A stretch of 64,000 bases of DNA from Sheuella amnicola (GTDB lineage: Bacteria; Pseudomonadota; Gammaproteobacteria; Burkholderiales; Burkholderiaceae_B), in contig NZ_JAAGRN010000005.1 in the NCBI RefSeq assembly GCF_010499255.1, positions 283,772 through 347,771 on the forward strand, in the 5' to 3' direction. Below, piece after piece: positions 35,254 through 44,525 of the stretch; positions within the stretch are counted from its first letter, which is position 1, and every line of letters starts with the position of its first letter. Below the pieces are notes generated by a model that did no database searches, was not told the origin of the DNA, and saw only the letters and a program-made list of their open reading frames with translations. Both the position numbers and the translations under genes were made by a program.

Positions 35254-37223
35254 GCGGCGACAACCTTCTGATACCAGAACTCAAGCAAAACCAACTTGTA
35301 AGTAAAGAATAGTTCCGTCCATCCCCGCTTGGGCAACTCAGTACACAGGAAATCAACTTTCGCGGCATCTAGAATGCCTGCGGACACCAGCTGACCATGA
35401 CGCAAGACATGTCCATAGCGAGAGACGACGCCAGAGAGCCACTCTCGCACAGGGGGCTGGAAACCCGCCTTTGGCCTCGCTAGCACTTCATCAGGCACGA
35501 CGCCTTTTAACGCAGCCCTCAACCATGCTTTTTGACTTAATTTGTGGTCGGGATGCGTTTTGCGCAAGTCCATCACAAGCTCAATTAAGTGCACATCCAA
35601 AAAAGGAACGCGCGTCTCAACCCCGACAGCCATACTGACACGATCCCCCAGAGACAAACAATTGGAAGTCAACCAAGTCTCAAACAACATGCGAATGACT
35701 GCTGCGGGAACCTTTTCACGCGACCGCAAGCCAATCGCTGTTGGCTTGAAAGGGTTAAAGGGATTGAGTACCTGCATCGCAGAACCATACACGGCCTTTT
35801 TAAGTTCGAAAGGACCATCAAACTCAGGATGCAGCATGTAGTACATCAACTGATCGTGCGGCTGATGCGTGTCCCCAAGCTTTTGCAAAATGCCTGCCCA
35901 GCGCCGGATTTCAGGATGAGCGTGCGGATAATGTGACACTTTCACCAGAAATTTTTGTGCGCTCGCCGAACCGAGCCAGTTCGCAATTTGTTTGATGCTG
36001 GGATGATCCATTACGCGCTGGTTCATCTGAACCGCTTGCGTCACATAGGGGTACCCCCAAAAAACTTCATCACCACCAATCCCCGACAGCATGACTTTGA
36101 CACCTTGGTCAGCGGCAGCGCGCGGAACTGAATAGTGTCCAAAAGCAGCTGGGTCGGCGATTGGCTCATCCATAATGCCGACAAGTTCTGGAAAGAACTC
36201 AACGAAACTATCCACAGGCAATTCAACCTCGTGAACAATCATCCCTAGCGATTCGGCTAAGGCGCGCGCCTGTTCTCTTTCATCGTAGGGTGGTCGCCCA
36301 GGGTAGCCAACACAAAAAGCATGCATAGGTTCAGAATAGTTTTTCTGCGCAAATACGGCGATCGCACCTGAATCGACACCACCCGAGAGCGCAATACCGA
36401 CCGGGACGTCGGATCGCAACGTCATCTTGACCGCATCTTCAATGCCATCGCGGATCAAAGTCAGGATCGCTTGCTGATCCGCATCTTTTGGCTGAATGCG
36501 ATTTGATTTTTCAAGCACTAGCGAGTCTGGCATCTGTTGTGCTGCGGTCTCGACTGACCAGTATCGAACAGGCTCAGCCTGCCAATGTCCAACCTCAAGC
36601 AGCATCGTATGGCCCGCAGCCAACTTATGCACACCCTTCAATAAGGTATAGGGCTCAGGCACATACTGATAGTGCAGATACATATCAATCGCTGACGAAT
36701 CCAACTCGGGACGCTGATCAAGCAAAGGTATTAACGCTTTTAACTCCGACCCGAACACCAGTCTTTGTTGATTGAAATGATAGAAAAGCGGCTTTTCTCC
36801 GCACCGGTCCCGGCCCAAGAATGCTGTCTGAGTCTGATGGTCCCAGATCACAAAGGCGAACATCCCCCTGAATCTGTCGACACACTTCTGCCCCCAGACT
36901 TTATAGGCACTGAGCAATACTTCTGTATCGGAGTGGCTTGTGAAAGTTTCACCTAGCGACTCAAGTTCTGCGCGCAACTCAAGATGGTTGTAAATCTCAC
37001 CGTTATAAGTCACAACGAAGCGACCATCCTGACTCAACATCGGCTGGTGCCCGGCCTGCGTCAAATCAATAATCGATAATCTCGCGTGACCAAATTGCAC
37101 GTGATCGTTTGTATAAACACCCGTGCCGTCCGGTCCCCTATGCGAGAGCCTGGATAAATCGCGTTCGGTTAAAGGCGCTCGCGTTGCGGCCTGGCGATGG
37201 ATGATCCCAAGGATCCCGCACAT
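35250..37223 (-). CDS. asnB: Asparagine synthetase (glutamine-hydrolysing), AsnB type
   Basis: 657 residues. Cys2 (M-C-G-I-L-G) is the glutaminase nucleophile, Y-N-G-E-I-Y-N is at 73-79, and the synthetase PP-loop S-G-G-V-D-S-G-A is at 280-287, with M-L-S-G-I-G-G-D-E further on. Genuine AsnB makes asparagine from aspartate, glutamine and ATP. Copies inside polysaccharide loci are often thought to amidate a uronic acid or an amino-acid substituent of the glycan. Here it is translationally coupled to the glycosyltransferase run, and UDP-glucuronate is made by the Ugd gene at 47427-48779, so a glycan role is plausible. Confidence 0.9.
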   Translation of the reverse strand: MCGILGIIHRQAATRAPLTERDLSRLSHRGPDGTGVYTNDHVQFGHARLSIIDLTQAGHQPMLSQDGRFVVTYNGEIYNHLELRAELESLGETFTSHSDTEVLLSAYKVWGQKCVDRFRGMFAFVIWDHQTQTAFLGRDRCGEKPLFYHFNQQRLVFGSELKALIPLLDQRPELDSSAIDMYLHYQYVPEPYTLLKGVHKLAAGHTMLLEVGHWQAEPVRYWSVETAAQQMPDSLVLEKSNRIQPKDADQQAILTLIRDGIEDAVKMTLRSDVPVGIALSGGVDSGAIAVFAQKNYSEPMHAFCVGYPGRPPYDEREQARALAESLGMIVHEVELPVDSFVEFFPELVGIMDEPIADPAAFGHYSVPRAAADQGVKVMLSGIGGDEVFWGYPYVTQAVQMNQRVMDHPSIKQIANWLGSASAQKFLVKVSHYPHAHPEIRRWAGILQKLGDTHQPHDQLMYYMLHPEFDGPFELKKAVYGSAMQVLNPFNPFKPTAIGLRSREKVPAAVIRMLFETWLTSNCLSLGDRVSMAVGVETRVPFLDVHLIELVMDLRKTHPDHKLSQKAWLRAALKGVVPDEVLARPKAGFQPPVREWLSGVVSRYGHVLRHGQLVSAGILDAAKVDFLCTELPKRGWTELFFTYKLVLLEFWYQKVVAA

Positions 37224-37224
37224 A

Positions 37225-38202
37225 TCAGCTCCATCGCCCTAAAATTTTTTGCATTGCCAGTCGAATTTTTTTGAGCAGCCATTGCGGTGATCTCAATAAT
37301 TGGTCTCGGCGACGTCTGAGTCGGCTACGCATTCTGTCGGGATGATGACGTCCGCCAAAGTTCTGATTAAAAACATGGCGGTCAGCCACAGTATCCTGCC
37401 GAATCGAGACTGGGTGCGTGAGCGGACCAAGCGGCTGAACAGGCATCCCCTCTTCATCACCAGTCGATACCGTGTGCGTCGCATCGGGGCCAAAGCCAAT
37501 ATTCGTCACGAGATTGACATTAGGCGTGGCGGTTAAGCCACCGTAATACCAAACACACGCAGTCCATTGATAATCCCAGGTGTCGATCTCACCACGTGCT
37601 AAGCGATCCAGAAGATCAGTCCATACTTTACGTTCGACCGGATCAGGTGTCTTGAGACGCCAGTCATGCGACTTCTTCCATTCAGGCCAGAAGGGAATAT
37701 CGACACGATAGTTTTGCCAACAACGACGCCAGGTGGCCCAACCCCAGCAATGGTTATATTTTGAAAAATAATACGCGGCTTCCCCGCGTTTTTTCCCATT
37801 TTGGAAGTTATTGCCAGTAATGACCCACACGCGAGAATCCTCGGCATAGCGATCCAGCAGCGCATCGCAATAAGGAAAGAAGTCGTCGTTGGGCACGCAA
37901 TCATCCTCAAGAACGATGGCGCGTTCAACCTGCTCAAACACCCAGTCCAGACCACTACTGACCCGAAGCTTGCACCCCATATTTTTGTCTGCATAGTTGC
38001 GCAGGACTTCGCACGGCCAATCAATCTTCTCGACTATTTCCCTTGTCTCGCGACAACGTTCGGCATCGGTGGGATGCCCCTCTCTCGGACCATCTGCAAT
38101 GATCAATAATTTTGATGGGCGTTGCGCGCGGATAATCGCAAAAGTTTCGCGCGTATGACGCGGTCGATTAAATATGATGTAAGCAATGGGAGTAGTTGTC
38201 AT
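37225..38202 (-). CDS. GT-A glycosyltransferase, locus-expanded paralogue
   Basis: 325 residues. Y-I-I-F-N-R-P-R-H-T at 8-17, I-I-A-D-G-P-R-E at 34-41, I-V-L-E-D-D-C at 96-102 and W-G-W-A-T-W-R-R-C-W, then N-L-V-T-N-I-G-F-G-P-D-A-T-H-T. Closely similar to the protein encoded at 41345-42283 and more distant from 30417-31334. Both close copies start with the same first helix and share P-T-D-x-E-R-C near 45-50. It ends one base before the asparagine synthetase start region. Donor and acceptor unknown. Confidence 0.78.
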   Translation of the reverse strand: MTTTPIAYIIFNRPRHTRETFAIIRAQRPSKLLIIADGPREGHPTDAERCRETREIVEKIDWPCEVLRNYADKNMGCKLRVSSGLDWVFEQVERAIVLEDDCVPNDDFFPYCDALLDRYAEDSRVWVITGNNFQNGKKRGEAAYYFSKYNHCWGWATWRRCWQNYRVDIPFWPEWKKSHDWRLKTPDPVERKVWTDLLDRLARGEIDTWDYQWTACVWYYGGLTATPNVNLVTNIGFGPDATHTVSTGDEEGMPVQPLGPLTHPVSIRQDTVADRHVFNQNFGGRHHPDRMRSRLRRRRDQLLRSPQWLLKKIRLAMQKILGRWS

Positions 38203-38231
38203 CGAGTATTCTGTTTGCGCAAGTGTCAGAC

Positions 38232-39215
38232 TTACGCATTACGAGTCAGAAAATCCTGATATGCCACACTCAATCCAGTCTCTAGCTCAACCGTTGCTTT
38301 CCAGCCCAACGCATTCAAACGGCTGCTATCCATCAATTTGCGCGGTGTGCCATCCGGCTTACTCGTATCGAATGTGATTTGCCCAGGATAGCCAATAACC
38401 TTCCCGACTGTATGCGCCAATTCGGCAATCGTAATATCTGAACCAAAGCCCACATTGATATGGCTTTGCATCGGACTTGTATGCCGATCGTAAATATCTT
38501 TCGGAAGGTTCATCACATGAACACTTGCCGAAGCCATATCATCTACATACAAAAATTCCCTGAACGGTTTTCCAGAGCCCCAGATAGTAACGACTGGCGC
38601 TTTAGATACTTTTGCTTCGTGAAATCGACGGATCAGTGCAGGGATTACATGCGAATTTTCAGGATGATAGTTGTCACCCGGTCCATAAAGATTGGTTGGC
38701 ATGACGCTGCGATAATCGACACCATATTCTGTGCCATATTGGCGATTGTAACTTTCACAGATTTTAATACCTGCAATTTTTGCAACGGCATAGGGTTCAT
38801 TGGTTGGCTCAAGAAATCCAGTCAGCAGTGCACTTTCTGCCATAGGTTGCGGCGCGAGTTTCGGATAAATGCAGCTACTTCCAAGAAATAGTAATTTTTT
38901 TACACCGCTTCTAAACGCTGCATCAATTACATTTGCCTGAACCATTAGGTTGTCGTATATAAATTCAGCGGGGTAGGCATTGTTTGCGTGAATGCCACCA
39001 ACCTTTGCAGCAGCCAGATATACCTGATCAGGTTTTTCCTGATTAAAAAATTGTCGGACAGCAGCCTGATCTGTTAAATCCAACTCCGCGTGGGTACGTC
39101 CAATAATTAATTCTGGATCATGGCCATGCCCAATAAGCTGACGTACTATTGCAGATCCCACCATTCCACGATGTCCTGCAACATAAATTTTGGGGATGCT
39201 GTTATGGTTAGTCAT
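38232..39215 (-). CDS. fcl: GDP-L-fucose synthase
   Basis: 327 residues, the usual length. A-G-H-R-G-M-V-G-S at 13-21 binds NADP, S-S-C-I-Y-P at 113-118 and Tyr142/Lys146 (P-Y-A-V-A-K) form the active site, and [12 protein letters not shown] is characteristic of Fcl/WcaG. The enzyme epimerises C3/C5 of GDP-4-keto-6-deoxymannose and reduces C4 to give GDP-L-fucose. Its substrate is made by Gmd, whose gene is 19 kb away at 57648 on the other strand rather than adjacent as usual. Confidence 0.93.
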   Translation of the reverse strand: MTNHNSIPKIYVAGHRGMVGSAIVRQLIGHGHDPELIIGRTHAELDLTDQAAVRQFFNQEKPDQVYLAAAKVGGIHANNAYPAEFIYDNLMVQANVIDAAFRSGVKKLLFLGSSCIYPKLAPQPMAESALLTGFLEPTNEPYAVAKIAGIKICESYNRQYGTEYGVDYRSVMPTNLYGPGDNYHPENSHVIPALIRRFHEAKVSKAPVVTIWGSGKPFREFLYVDDMASASVHVMNLPKDIYDRHTSPMQSHINVGFGSDITIAELAHTVGKVIGYPGQITFDTSKPDGTPRKLMDSSRLNALGWKATVELETGLSVAYQDFLTRNA

Positions 39216-39278
39216 GATTGAGATAACTGAAAAGTTTTTTGTACAAATTGCATGAAACTGTCATAGCACAGCCAGCAT

Positions 39279-40376
39279 CTAATTCGCAAGCCGCAGCTTT
39301 GGAACCACCCATTTAAAATGAACTAGTCTTGCGTAAACTAGTGCATAAATCAAGCCGCATGCGATGAATGCAACGATCAGGGTGGCCGTGTTTTTTCTGA
39401 ATAGCAGTGACAGTGCAGAGGGTATGGCTGCGTATAGCATCATCAGAGGACAAACTGCAGCATTTTGCGTAATTGACGATTGGTGTATTAGCCATTTACG
39501 CGTCACACGTGACCATACCAAACTATGAAGATGCAACCGGTCTGGGCGACCAAGCTGAAGTGTTCTTGCTTTTCGTCTTGCCATCGAAAAGAGCACTTCA
39601 AATATGGGATATCCACAAGCAAGCATTGGCGCCCAAGGAGAAATTCCGGAATTACGCATCGCCACCATTACAGCTAACCAACCAAGTAAAAAGCCGAGCA
39701 AATAGGCCCCGCCGTCTCCGAGGAATATTTTCCCAGATGGGTAATTGAGCAGTAAAAATCCAAAAGTTGCTCCACCAACAATAAAACAAATTTTGGCCAT
39801 TTCCGCATCGCCTGACAAATAGGACATCAGACTAAGCGTTGCCAAAGAGAGCAAGATTGTTGATCCAGCTAGTCCATTGAACCCATCAATGATGTTGATA
39901 GCATTTGCCACGCCGCCGACAGCAAAAGCAGTAAATACAATTGATACAGGCAAGAATACCAGTAAGGTATCTATACCAGACAAACCGATCCGAGTCAGAC
40001 TGTAGCCTGTCAGCCACCAGGCAAGTAAACCGCTTGAAAATGTCGCAAGTAGTCTTTCGGTCACTCGTCCTCGTTTGGTAATGTCTTCAATGACCCCAGC
40101 AAAAAATGCTGGCAAAGCAGCTAAAAGCATCGGTCCGAACAACATCGTGACTTCGTGTGGCGTAAAAAACAAACTGACTGCCAGACCAATCAGAATTGCT
40201 AAGCCACCAATGCGCGGGGTCGGTTCAGCATGAACTTTTTGTACGCCAGATTCAAAGTCGAGGGTATGAAGCCCGTGCCACCTTTTCGTCAGCACAATAC
40301 CCAGACAAATCGCGAAAGTCGCAATACCCGCGGTTGTTAGTGCAAGGTGTGGGATAGCAAAAACCACTGTTGTCAT
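39279..40376 (-). CDS. Undecaprenyl-phosphate glycosyl-1-phosphate transferase (WecA/WbpL-like initiator)
   Basis: 365 residues with ten to eleven membrane helices. Landmarks of the MraY/WecA superfamily: T-P-R-I-G-G-L-A at 53-60, G-V-I-E-D-I-T-K at 94-101 (Asp-rich metal site), N-A-I-N-I-I-D-G-F-N-G-L-A-G at 158-171, F-L-G-D-G-G-A-Y-L-L-G, and R-L-H-L-H near 280 (the cytoplasmic His loop). It attaches an N-acetylhexosamine phosphate or related sugar to undecaprenyl phosphate, the first step of O-antigen assembly. It has no close partner gene; 63 bases separate it from fcl. Confidence 0.9.
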   Translation of the reverse strand: MTTVVFAIPHLALTTAGIATFAICLGIVLTKRWHGLHTLDFESGVQKVHAEPTPRIGGLAILIGLAVSLFFTPHEVTMLFGPMLLAALPAFFAGVIEDITKRGRVTERLLATFSSGLLAWWLTGYSLTRIGLSGIDTLLVFLPVSIVFTAFAVGGVANAINIIDGFNGLAGSTILLSLATLSLMSYLSGDAEMAKICFIVGGATFGFLLLNYPSGKIFLGDGGAYLLGFLLGWLAVMVAMRNSGISPWAPMLACGYPIFEVLFSMARRKARTLQLGRPDRLHLHSLVWSRVTRKWLIHQSSITQNAAVCPLMMLYAAIPSALSLLFRKNTATLIVAFIACGLIYALVYARLVHFKWVVPKLRLAN

Positions 40377-40445
40377 GCCTCAAGGTAAAACCCCATGATC
40401 ATAACACGCTCAAATGCTTTTAAGGCTTATGTTTTTAATGTAGGT

Positions 40446-40507
40446 TATTGATTTATCGATATTTTATTGCCTCAACTATTGATTTATCGATATTTTATTG
40501 CCTCAAC
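40446..40507. repeat. Perfect 31-bp tandem duplication across a gene's 3' end
   Basis: Bases 40446-40476 and 40477-40507 are identical 31-mers, both reading TATTGATTTATCG at their left end and GCCTCAAC at their right. The right-hand copy covers the last seven codons and the stop of the DUF5672-like gene on the minus strand. The left-hand copy is a non-coding echo just downstream of that stop. Confidence 0.95.
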
Positions 40508-41317
40508 ATCACATCCATTTTGGCTTAAGATCTTTAGCCAGAATTCTTCACCATATCTTTCCCAAGCATGGCATCCAAAAGGCAATTTTTTGCCGTTCAA
40601 TTCATACAAAAGTTCGGGATGGGCTTCAAATGCAAATGCAATCGCTTCCTGTGGCATGGGTACTTTGAAGAAGTCGCACTGTGGAGAAACAAATAATCCC
40701 CAAAATACGTCTTCATTAACTTTTAAGTTAATTTGAGTATTTTGGTATATGAATGAATGATAATCCTTCAGATACCGATAAGTATTGGAAATAATATTTC
40801 CTGGCCAAGTTTGCATCAAAGTATTTTTAAAAATACGCGGTTTGGATAGCACTTTTAAAAAATCGCCAATATTACGTAATGAATAGCCCCCATTACCAAC
40901 CGTTGTCAGGGTTAAAGGAGCGGTTGGCTTAGTAAAACCTTCAAACCACGGCGCACCAATATACGAATATCCTTTATCTGCCCATACATCGAGTTCATCT
41001 TTGAAAACCAGAGCATCAGTCTGAACTAGCAACATATAGCGATAAGAAGCGAACACCTGGTAAAACAATGCAGAAAGCATCAGCTTGTTGTAACCATCAA
41101 TACTGGCGAAATAATGATTTTCGAAGGTTTTGCAATGCAATCGGCCTCGGTATTTGGTAATGAGATACTCAAAAAAATTAGTCATTTTTTTGGGACCAAC
41201 CAAATAGATATCGTGAACGGCAAGGATGTCAATCGTCCTTCGAAGCGAATAAAGCTCCCTCACACTCATATCTGGCTTATAGATCGGGATGACAACAACA
41301 TGGCGACTTTGCGTCAT
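40484..41317 (-). CDS. DUF5672-like glycosyltransferase
   Basis: 277 residues from the chosen ATG. V-V-V-I-P-I-Y-K at 7-14, then Y-N-K-L-M-L-S near 76-82, L-L-V-Q-T-D-A-L-V-F at 96-105 and Y-I-G-A-P-W at 119-124 match the DUF5672 pattern. The T-D-A position corresponds to a degenerate DxD nucleotide-sugar site. Such proteins sit in glycan loci and are assumed to be glycosyltransferases. A GTG at 41341 would extend it by eight codons, but the ATG sits directly before the conserved domain. Neither has a clear ribosome site. Its last codons lie in the 31-bp tandem repeat. Confidence 0.75.
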   Translation of the reverse strand: MTQSRHVVVIPIYKPDMSVRELYSLRRTIDILAVHDIYLVGPKKMTNFFEYLITKYRGRLHCKTFENHYFASIDGYNKLMLSALFYQVFASYRYMLLVQTDALVFKDELDVWADKGYSYIGAPWFEGFTKPTAPLTLTTVGNGGYSLRNIGDFLKVLSKPRIFKNTLMQTWPGNIISNTYRYLKDYHSFIYQNTQINLKVNEDVFWGLFVSPQCDFFKVPMPQEAIAFAFEAHPELLYELNGKKLPFGCHAWERYGEEFWLKILSQNGCDVEAIKYR

Positions 41318-41344
41318 TTTTAAATTTGTAATTACAGCCACAAT

Positions 41345-42283
41345 TTAAGGTTTGCCCTTCAGCATCCGAATAATCTTGTTTTTAATTCGAATCGGAAATT
41401 TCAACAACCGGCGAGGGAATTTTTGATAAAGTCCGCCAAGCAAATGGTCAAAAACATATTGATCGGCCGCTAGATTCTGAACAACCTCAGCTGGATGCGA
41501 TATCAACCCAAGTGGCTTGACGGGCGTTCCAGGCTGATCCTCATCGGCAATCGTATGCGTTCCATCCGGACCGATACCAATATTTGTCACAAGATTGACC
41601 CTGGGTGTAACCGTCAATCCACCGTGGTACCAAAGGCAGGTCATCCACGGGTAAGCCCAGGAATCTATTTTTTTCAAGTAAATGCGATCAAAAATATCAA
41701 TCCAGTAAGCTTGTTCATAAGGATCTGGAGTCTTTTGACGCCAGTCATCCGAGAGCTTCCACTCTGGCCAGAAACTGATATCGCCATCGAATTGCGACCA
41801 GGCTCGTTTCCAAGTCGCCCAACCCCAACAATGCCCGTATTTTGAAAAATAGTAAGAAGCATTACCTCTTTTTTTACCATTTTGGTAATTGTTCCCTGTA
41901 ATAGTCCAAACTCGCTCATCATCTTCATATTGGTCGAGCATTTCCGCACAAAATGTAAAAAAATCCGGGTGCGGCAAGCAGTCATCCTCAAGAATAATGG
42001 CACGATCAACATGCTCAAACACCCAATCTAACCCGCTTGATATTCGATTTTTCAATCCAAGATTTTGTGAAGCAAAATTGCGATGCACCTCACAAGGCCA
42101 GTCAATAGAATCAACTATTTCCCTTACAGCCGCACAGCGCTCGACATCTGTCGGATGTCCAGGACGAGGCCCATCGGCAATCAAAAACAGACGAGCAGGT
42201 CGAGCAGTCCGAATCGCCTCGAAAGTTTCTCGAGTGTGCCGTGGCCGATTAAAAATAATATATGCAATAGATAAATCATTCAT
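41345..42283 (-). CDS. GT-A glycosyltransferase, locus-expanded paralogue
   Basis: 312 residues. Y-I-I-F-N-R-P-R-H-T at 8-17, L-I-A-D-G-P-R-P at 34-41, I-I-L-E-D-D-C-L-P at 96-104, W-G-W-A-T-W-K-R-A-W and N-L-V-T-N-I-G-I-G-P-D-G-T-H-T. It is the nearest relative in the window of the protein at 37225-38202. First gene of the minus-strand run that begins at the divergent gap 42284-42435. Confidence 0.78.
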   Translation of the reverse strand: MNDLSIAYIIFNRPRHTRETFEAIRTARPARLFLIADGPRPGHPTDVERCAAVREIVDSIDWPCEVHRNFASQNLGLKNRISSGLDWVFEHVDRAIILEDDCLPHPDFFTFCAEMLDQYEDDERVWTITGNNYQNGKKRGNASYYFSKYGHCWGWATWKRAWSQFDGDISFWPEWKLSDDWRQKTPDPYEQAYWIDIFDRIYLKKIDSWAYPWMTCLWYHGGLTVTPRVNLVTNIGIGPDGTHTIADEDQPGTPVKPLGLISHPAEVVQNLAADQYVFDHLLGGLYQKFPRRLLKFPIRIKNKIIRMLKGKP

Positions 42284-42349
42284 ATGGAGATTGTAGCCTC
42301 TGGGTATTCACTCACTCTCGTTTGACTGCGTTTATACTCGCCACATTGA

Positions 42350-42362
42350 TTGAATAATTCAA
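42350..42362. promoter_or_regulatory. 13-bp palindrome in a divergent promoter gap
   Basis: TTGAATAATTCAA is a perfect palindrome around a central A, lying midway in the 152-base gap between the divergent GT-A and ligase genes. Such a site could bind a dimeric regulator, but AT-rich palindromes of this size also occur by chance. Confidence 0.25.
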
Positions 42363-42369
42363 AAATCGC

Positions 42370-42397
42370 TTAAAGCAACAGCTATTATTCGTATAAA
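42370..42397 (+). promoter_or_regulatory. Candidate sigma-70 promoter for the ligase/polymerase gene
   Basis: TATAAA at 42392-42397 (five of six to the -10 consensus) follows TTAAAG at 42370-42375 (three of six to the -35) with a 16-base spacer, ending 38 bases before the ATG. The rest of the gap is AT-rich and offers other possible -10 boxes. Confidence 0.3.
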
Positions 42398-42435
42398 TTA
42401 AATTTATAGTACTTAAAAAAAGTGAAATCAATTTG

Positions 42436-44505
42436 ATGACTGCGCGATTTAGATCATTCACGGATATTGTTCGCTTAATGCTTTCTGTGATCGGTTTTAG
42501 TATTTCTTTCTTAACCTTGGCAGTTGTGATTTACAACGCCTATTCAAATTTAATGGCCCTGCAATCACCATTTCGAATCACCATTTCCACACTCCTTCTC
42601 TTATTTGCTTTTGTCATTACTTCCTTTAATAAAAGACTAGGCTTAATTTCTTGTGTATTTTTATTGCCCTTACTTCCCACTCTGACATTTCAAATACTTG
42701 CCTATACTGGCTACGGTCGAATTCTTCACCAAGACTCATCTGGATTAGATCTAATATGCGGCTTTGTCTTAGGCTGCATTATTAATCAGCATTTTGTGCA
42801 GCGAAAAAAATCCTTTAGTGCAACATTCCCTTGGCCGGCAGCTTTGCTCTTGCTCTTCATTACAATCTCCGTTGCCCTTGCCATCTTTAGAAATTTATCT
42901 CAAACCGCTTCGCCAATAAATTATTATGGATTTCTTTACTCTCTATCGGATATAAGAAGTCTGGACTGGCACGATGACTTCAGACCCATATTTGACTGGG
43001 TGGCGTACGGAACGTCAATAGCAGCATTTGTTTTTTCACTACCCGTTCTTAAATCCTCAAAAAATCGCAATGATCTTGTTTTTGTTCCATTAATCTTTAG
43101 TTTATTCATCTCTTCCGTGGTAGGACTCATTCAAAACAGATTTGGCATTGGACTGACGCCCTCACAACTTCAATTTCGAAGTAACAGGTTAATGTCCGGG
43201 TATGATGTGACTGGTTTTTCATCCGTTGGTTTTCAACCAGATATTCATTCCTACGCTGGTGTATTAATGATGGGTGCAATCGGACTTCTTGGTTATTGGT
43301 TTTACTCAAAAAACAAAACCCTGAAACAACTGATTCTTTTTGTAATCATGCCACTATCTTTATTGGCAATGCTAGCCAGTAAATCGAAATCAAGTATTGC
43401 GCTAACGATATTATTTTTAATTATTATTTTTTGTACTTTGCAATTCAGACACTCGCTAAATCTGAAGAAAACTTTCTTAGGGTTTGGCGTCGGAATTTTG
43501 GTGCTATTTGCAAGTTTTTATTTCTTTCAATATGCTTGGAAACTAATTTTTACATTCCTAGCACACAAGCTTGGATTTGCAGATCTCTATGCTCTGAATT
43601 ACAGCATGGCATTTAGACCTGAAATCTTTTTGTCTGCGTTTCGAATGTTCGCAGAGTTCCCATTAATGGGATTAGGGCAAGGCGATTTTTATCGCCTCTC
43701 TTCCATTCCTGATTTTAGCCATTCTTACTTTCTAACACAGACTCTGAATGGTGAAAATTCGCATAATTATTTTATTCAAATTCTTGCTGAAAATGGTCTG
43801 ATTGGATTTTCACTTTTTTGCTTACTTATTTTTTATCCAATTACAATCATAAAAAATAAGGCTCAAATTATTCCTGCTTTCATCGGTTTATGCAGTATTT
43901 TTTTAGGCAATATTTATTCTCATTCACTGTTGGTGAGAGAAAATTTAATACTTTGTGCTTTCCTAGTCTCTCTTATGTATGCATGGCAGGAAACGACTGA
44001 AAACACCACAACCAATACAAACTCAAAAAACAAAGTCATAAAATTTGTAATATTTTTAACGACGATATGTTGTTTTTTATATTTTGCATATAAAGAAGTT
44101 CGAGAGTCCTTTAAAACATTTCCTTTTACTGAAGATTATCAATGCGTTAAGGAAAGATCTCTAACTCCGGACGGTTGGACGTCTGGCTTATTTAAATTTA
44201 ACGTTGAAAAAGATACTTCAACCATTGTTATTAATATAAAGGCCGCGCAACCGAATCCAAATCTTATGATTTTGAGTCAAATTGTACATCCCTCCCTAGG
44301 TGTCATTTCATCAGTCAAAACTCAATTATCCGGAAATGATAAGAATATAATCACGATTAACTTACCAGCAGACCATCAAATCACTGACCATCAATATCAA
44401 GCGATATTAATTTTGCAGCGTTGCTATATTCCAAAAAACTGGGGGATCAGCAATGACTCTCGCAGACTGGGCATACAGATCGAATCGATCAAAATGACCA
44501 AATAA
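42436..44505 (+). CDS. O-antigen ligase/polymerase (WaaL/Wzy-like)
   Basis: 689 residues with about twelve membrane helices and a soluble C-terminal domain (about 550-689) of beta-type repeats. The large periplasmic loop near residues 420-460 contains G-L-G-Q-G-D-F-Y and E-N-S-H-N-Y-F-I-Q-I-L-A-E-N-G, the conserved His-Asn signature of the Wzy_C/WaaL family, where the His is needed for ligation. These enzymes move undecaprenyl-linked glycan to lipid A-core (ligase) or extend it (polymerase). A TTG lies one codon upstream, but I chose the ATG. Its single-gene orientation opposite to all neighbours suits a stand-alone ligase. Extra C-terminal domain is unusual for WaaL. Confidence 0.82.
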   Translation: MTARFRSFTDIVRLMLSVIGFSISFLTLAVVIYNAYSNLMALQSPFRITISTLLLLFAFVITSFNKRLGLISCVFLLPLLPTLTFQILAYTGYGRILHQDSSGLDLICGFVLGCIINQHFVQRKKSFSATFPWPAALLLLFITISVALAIFRNLSQTASPINYYGFLYSLSDIRSLDWHDDFRPIFDWVAYGTSIAAFVFSLPVLKSSKNRNDLVFVPLIFSLFISSVVGLIQNRFGIGLTPSQLQFRSNRLMSGYDVTGFSSVGFQPDIHSYAGVLMMGAIGLLGYWFYSKNKTLKQLILFVIMPLSLLAMLASKSKSSIALTILFLIIIFCTLQFRHSLNLKKTFLGFGVGILVLFASFYFFQYAWKLIFTFLAHKLGFADLYALNYSMAFRPEIFLSAFRMFAEFPLMGLGQGDFYRLSSIPDFSHSYFLTQTLNGENSHNYFIQILAENGLIGFSLFCLLIFYPITIIKNKAQIIPAFIGLCSIFLGNIYSHSLLVRENLILCAFLVSLMYAWQETTENTTTNTNSKNKVIKFVIFLTTICCFLYFAYKEVRESFKTFPFTEDYQCVKERSLTPDGWTSGLFKFNVEKDTSTIVINIKAAQPNPNLMILSQIVHPSLGVISSVKTQLSGNDKNIITINLPADHQITDHQYQAILILQRCYIPKNWGISNDSRRLGIQIESIKMTK

Positions 44506-44525
44506 AATGATCTACACAATATTTT

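Noticed and set aside
40446..40507. 31-bp tandem repeat considered as an attachment site
   Set aside because: No integrase gene, no tRNA and no second distant copy is visible; simple slippage explains it.
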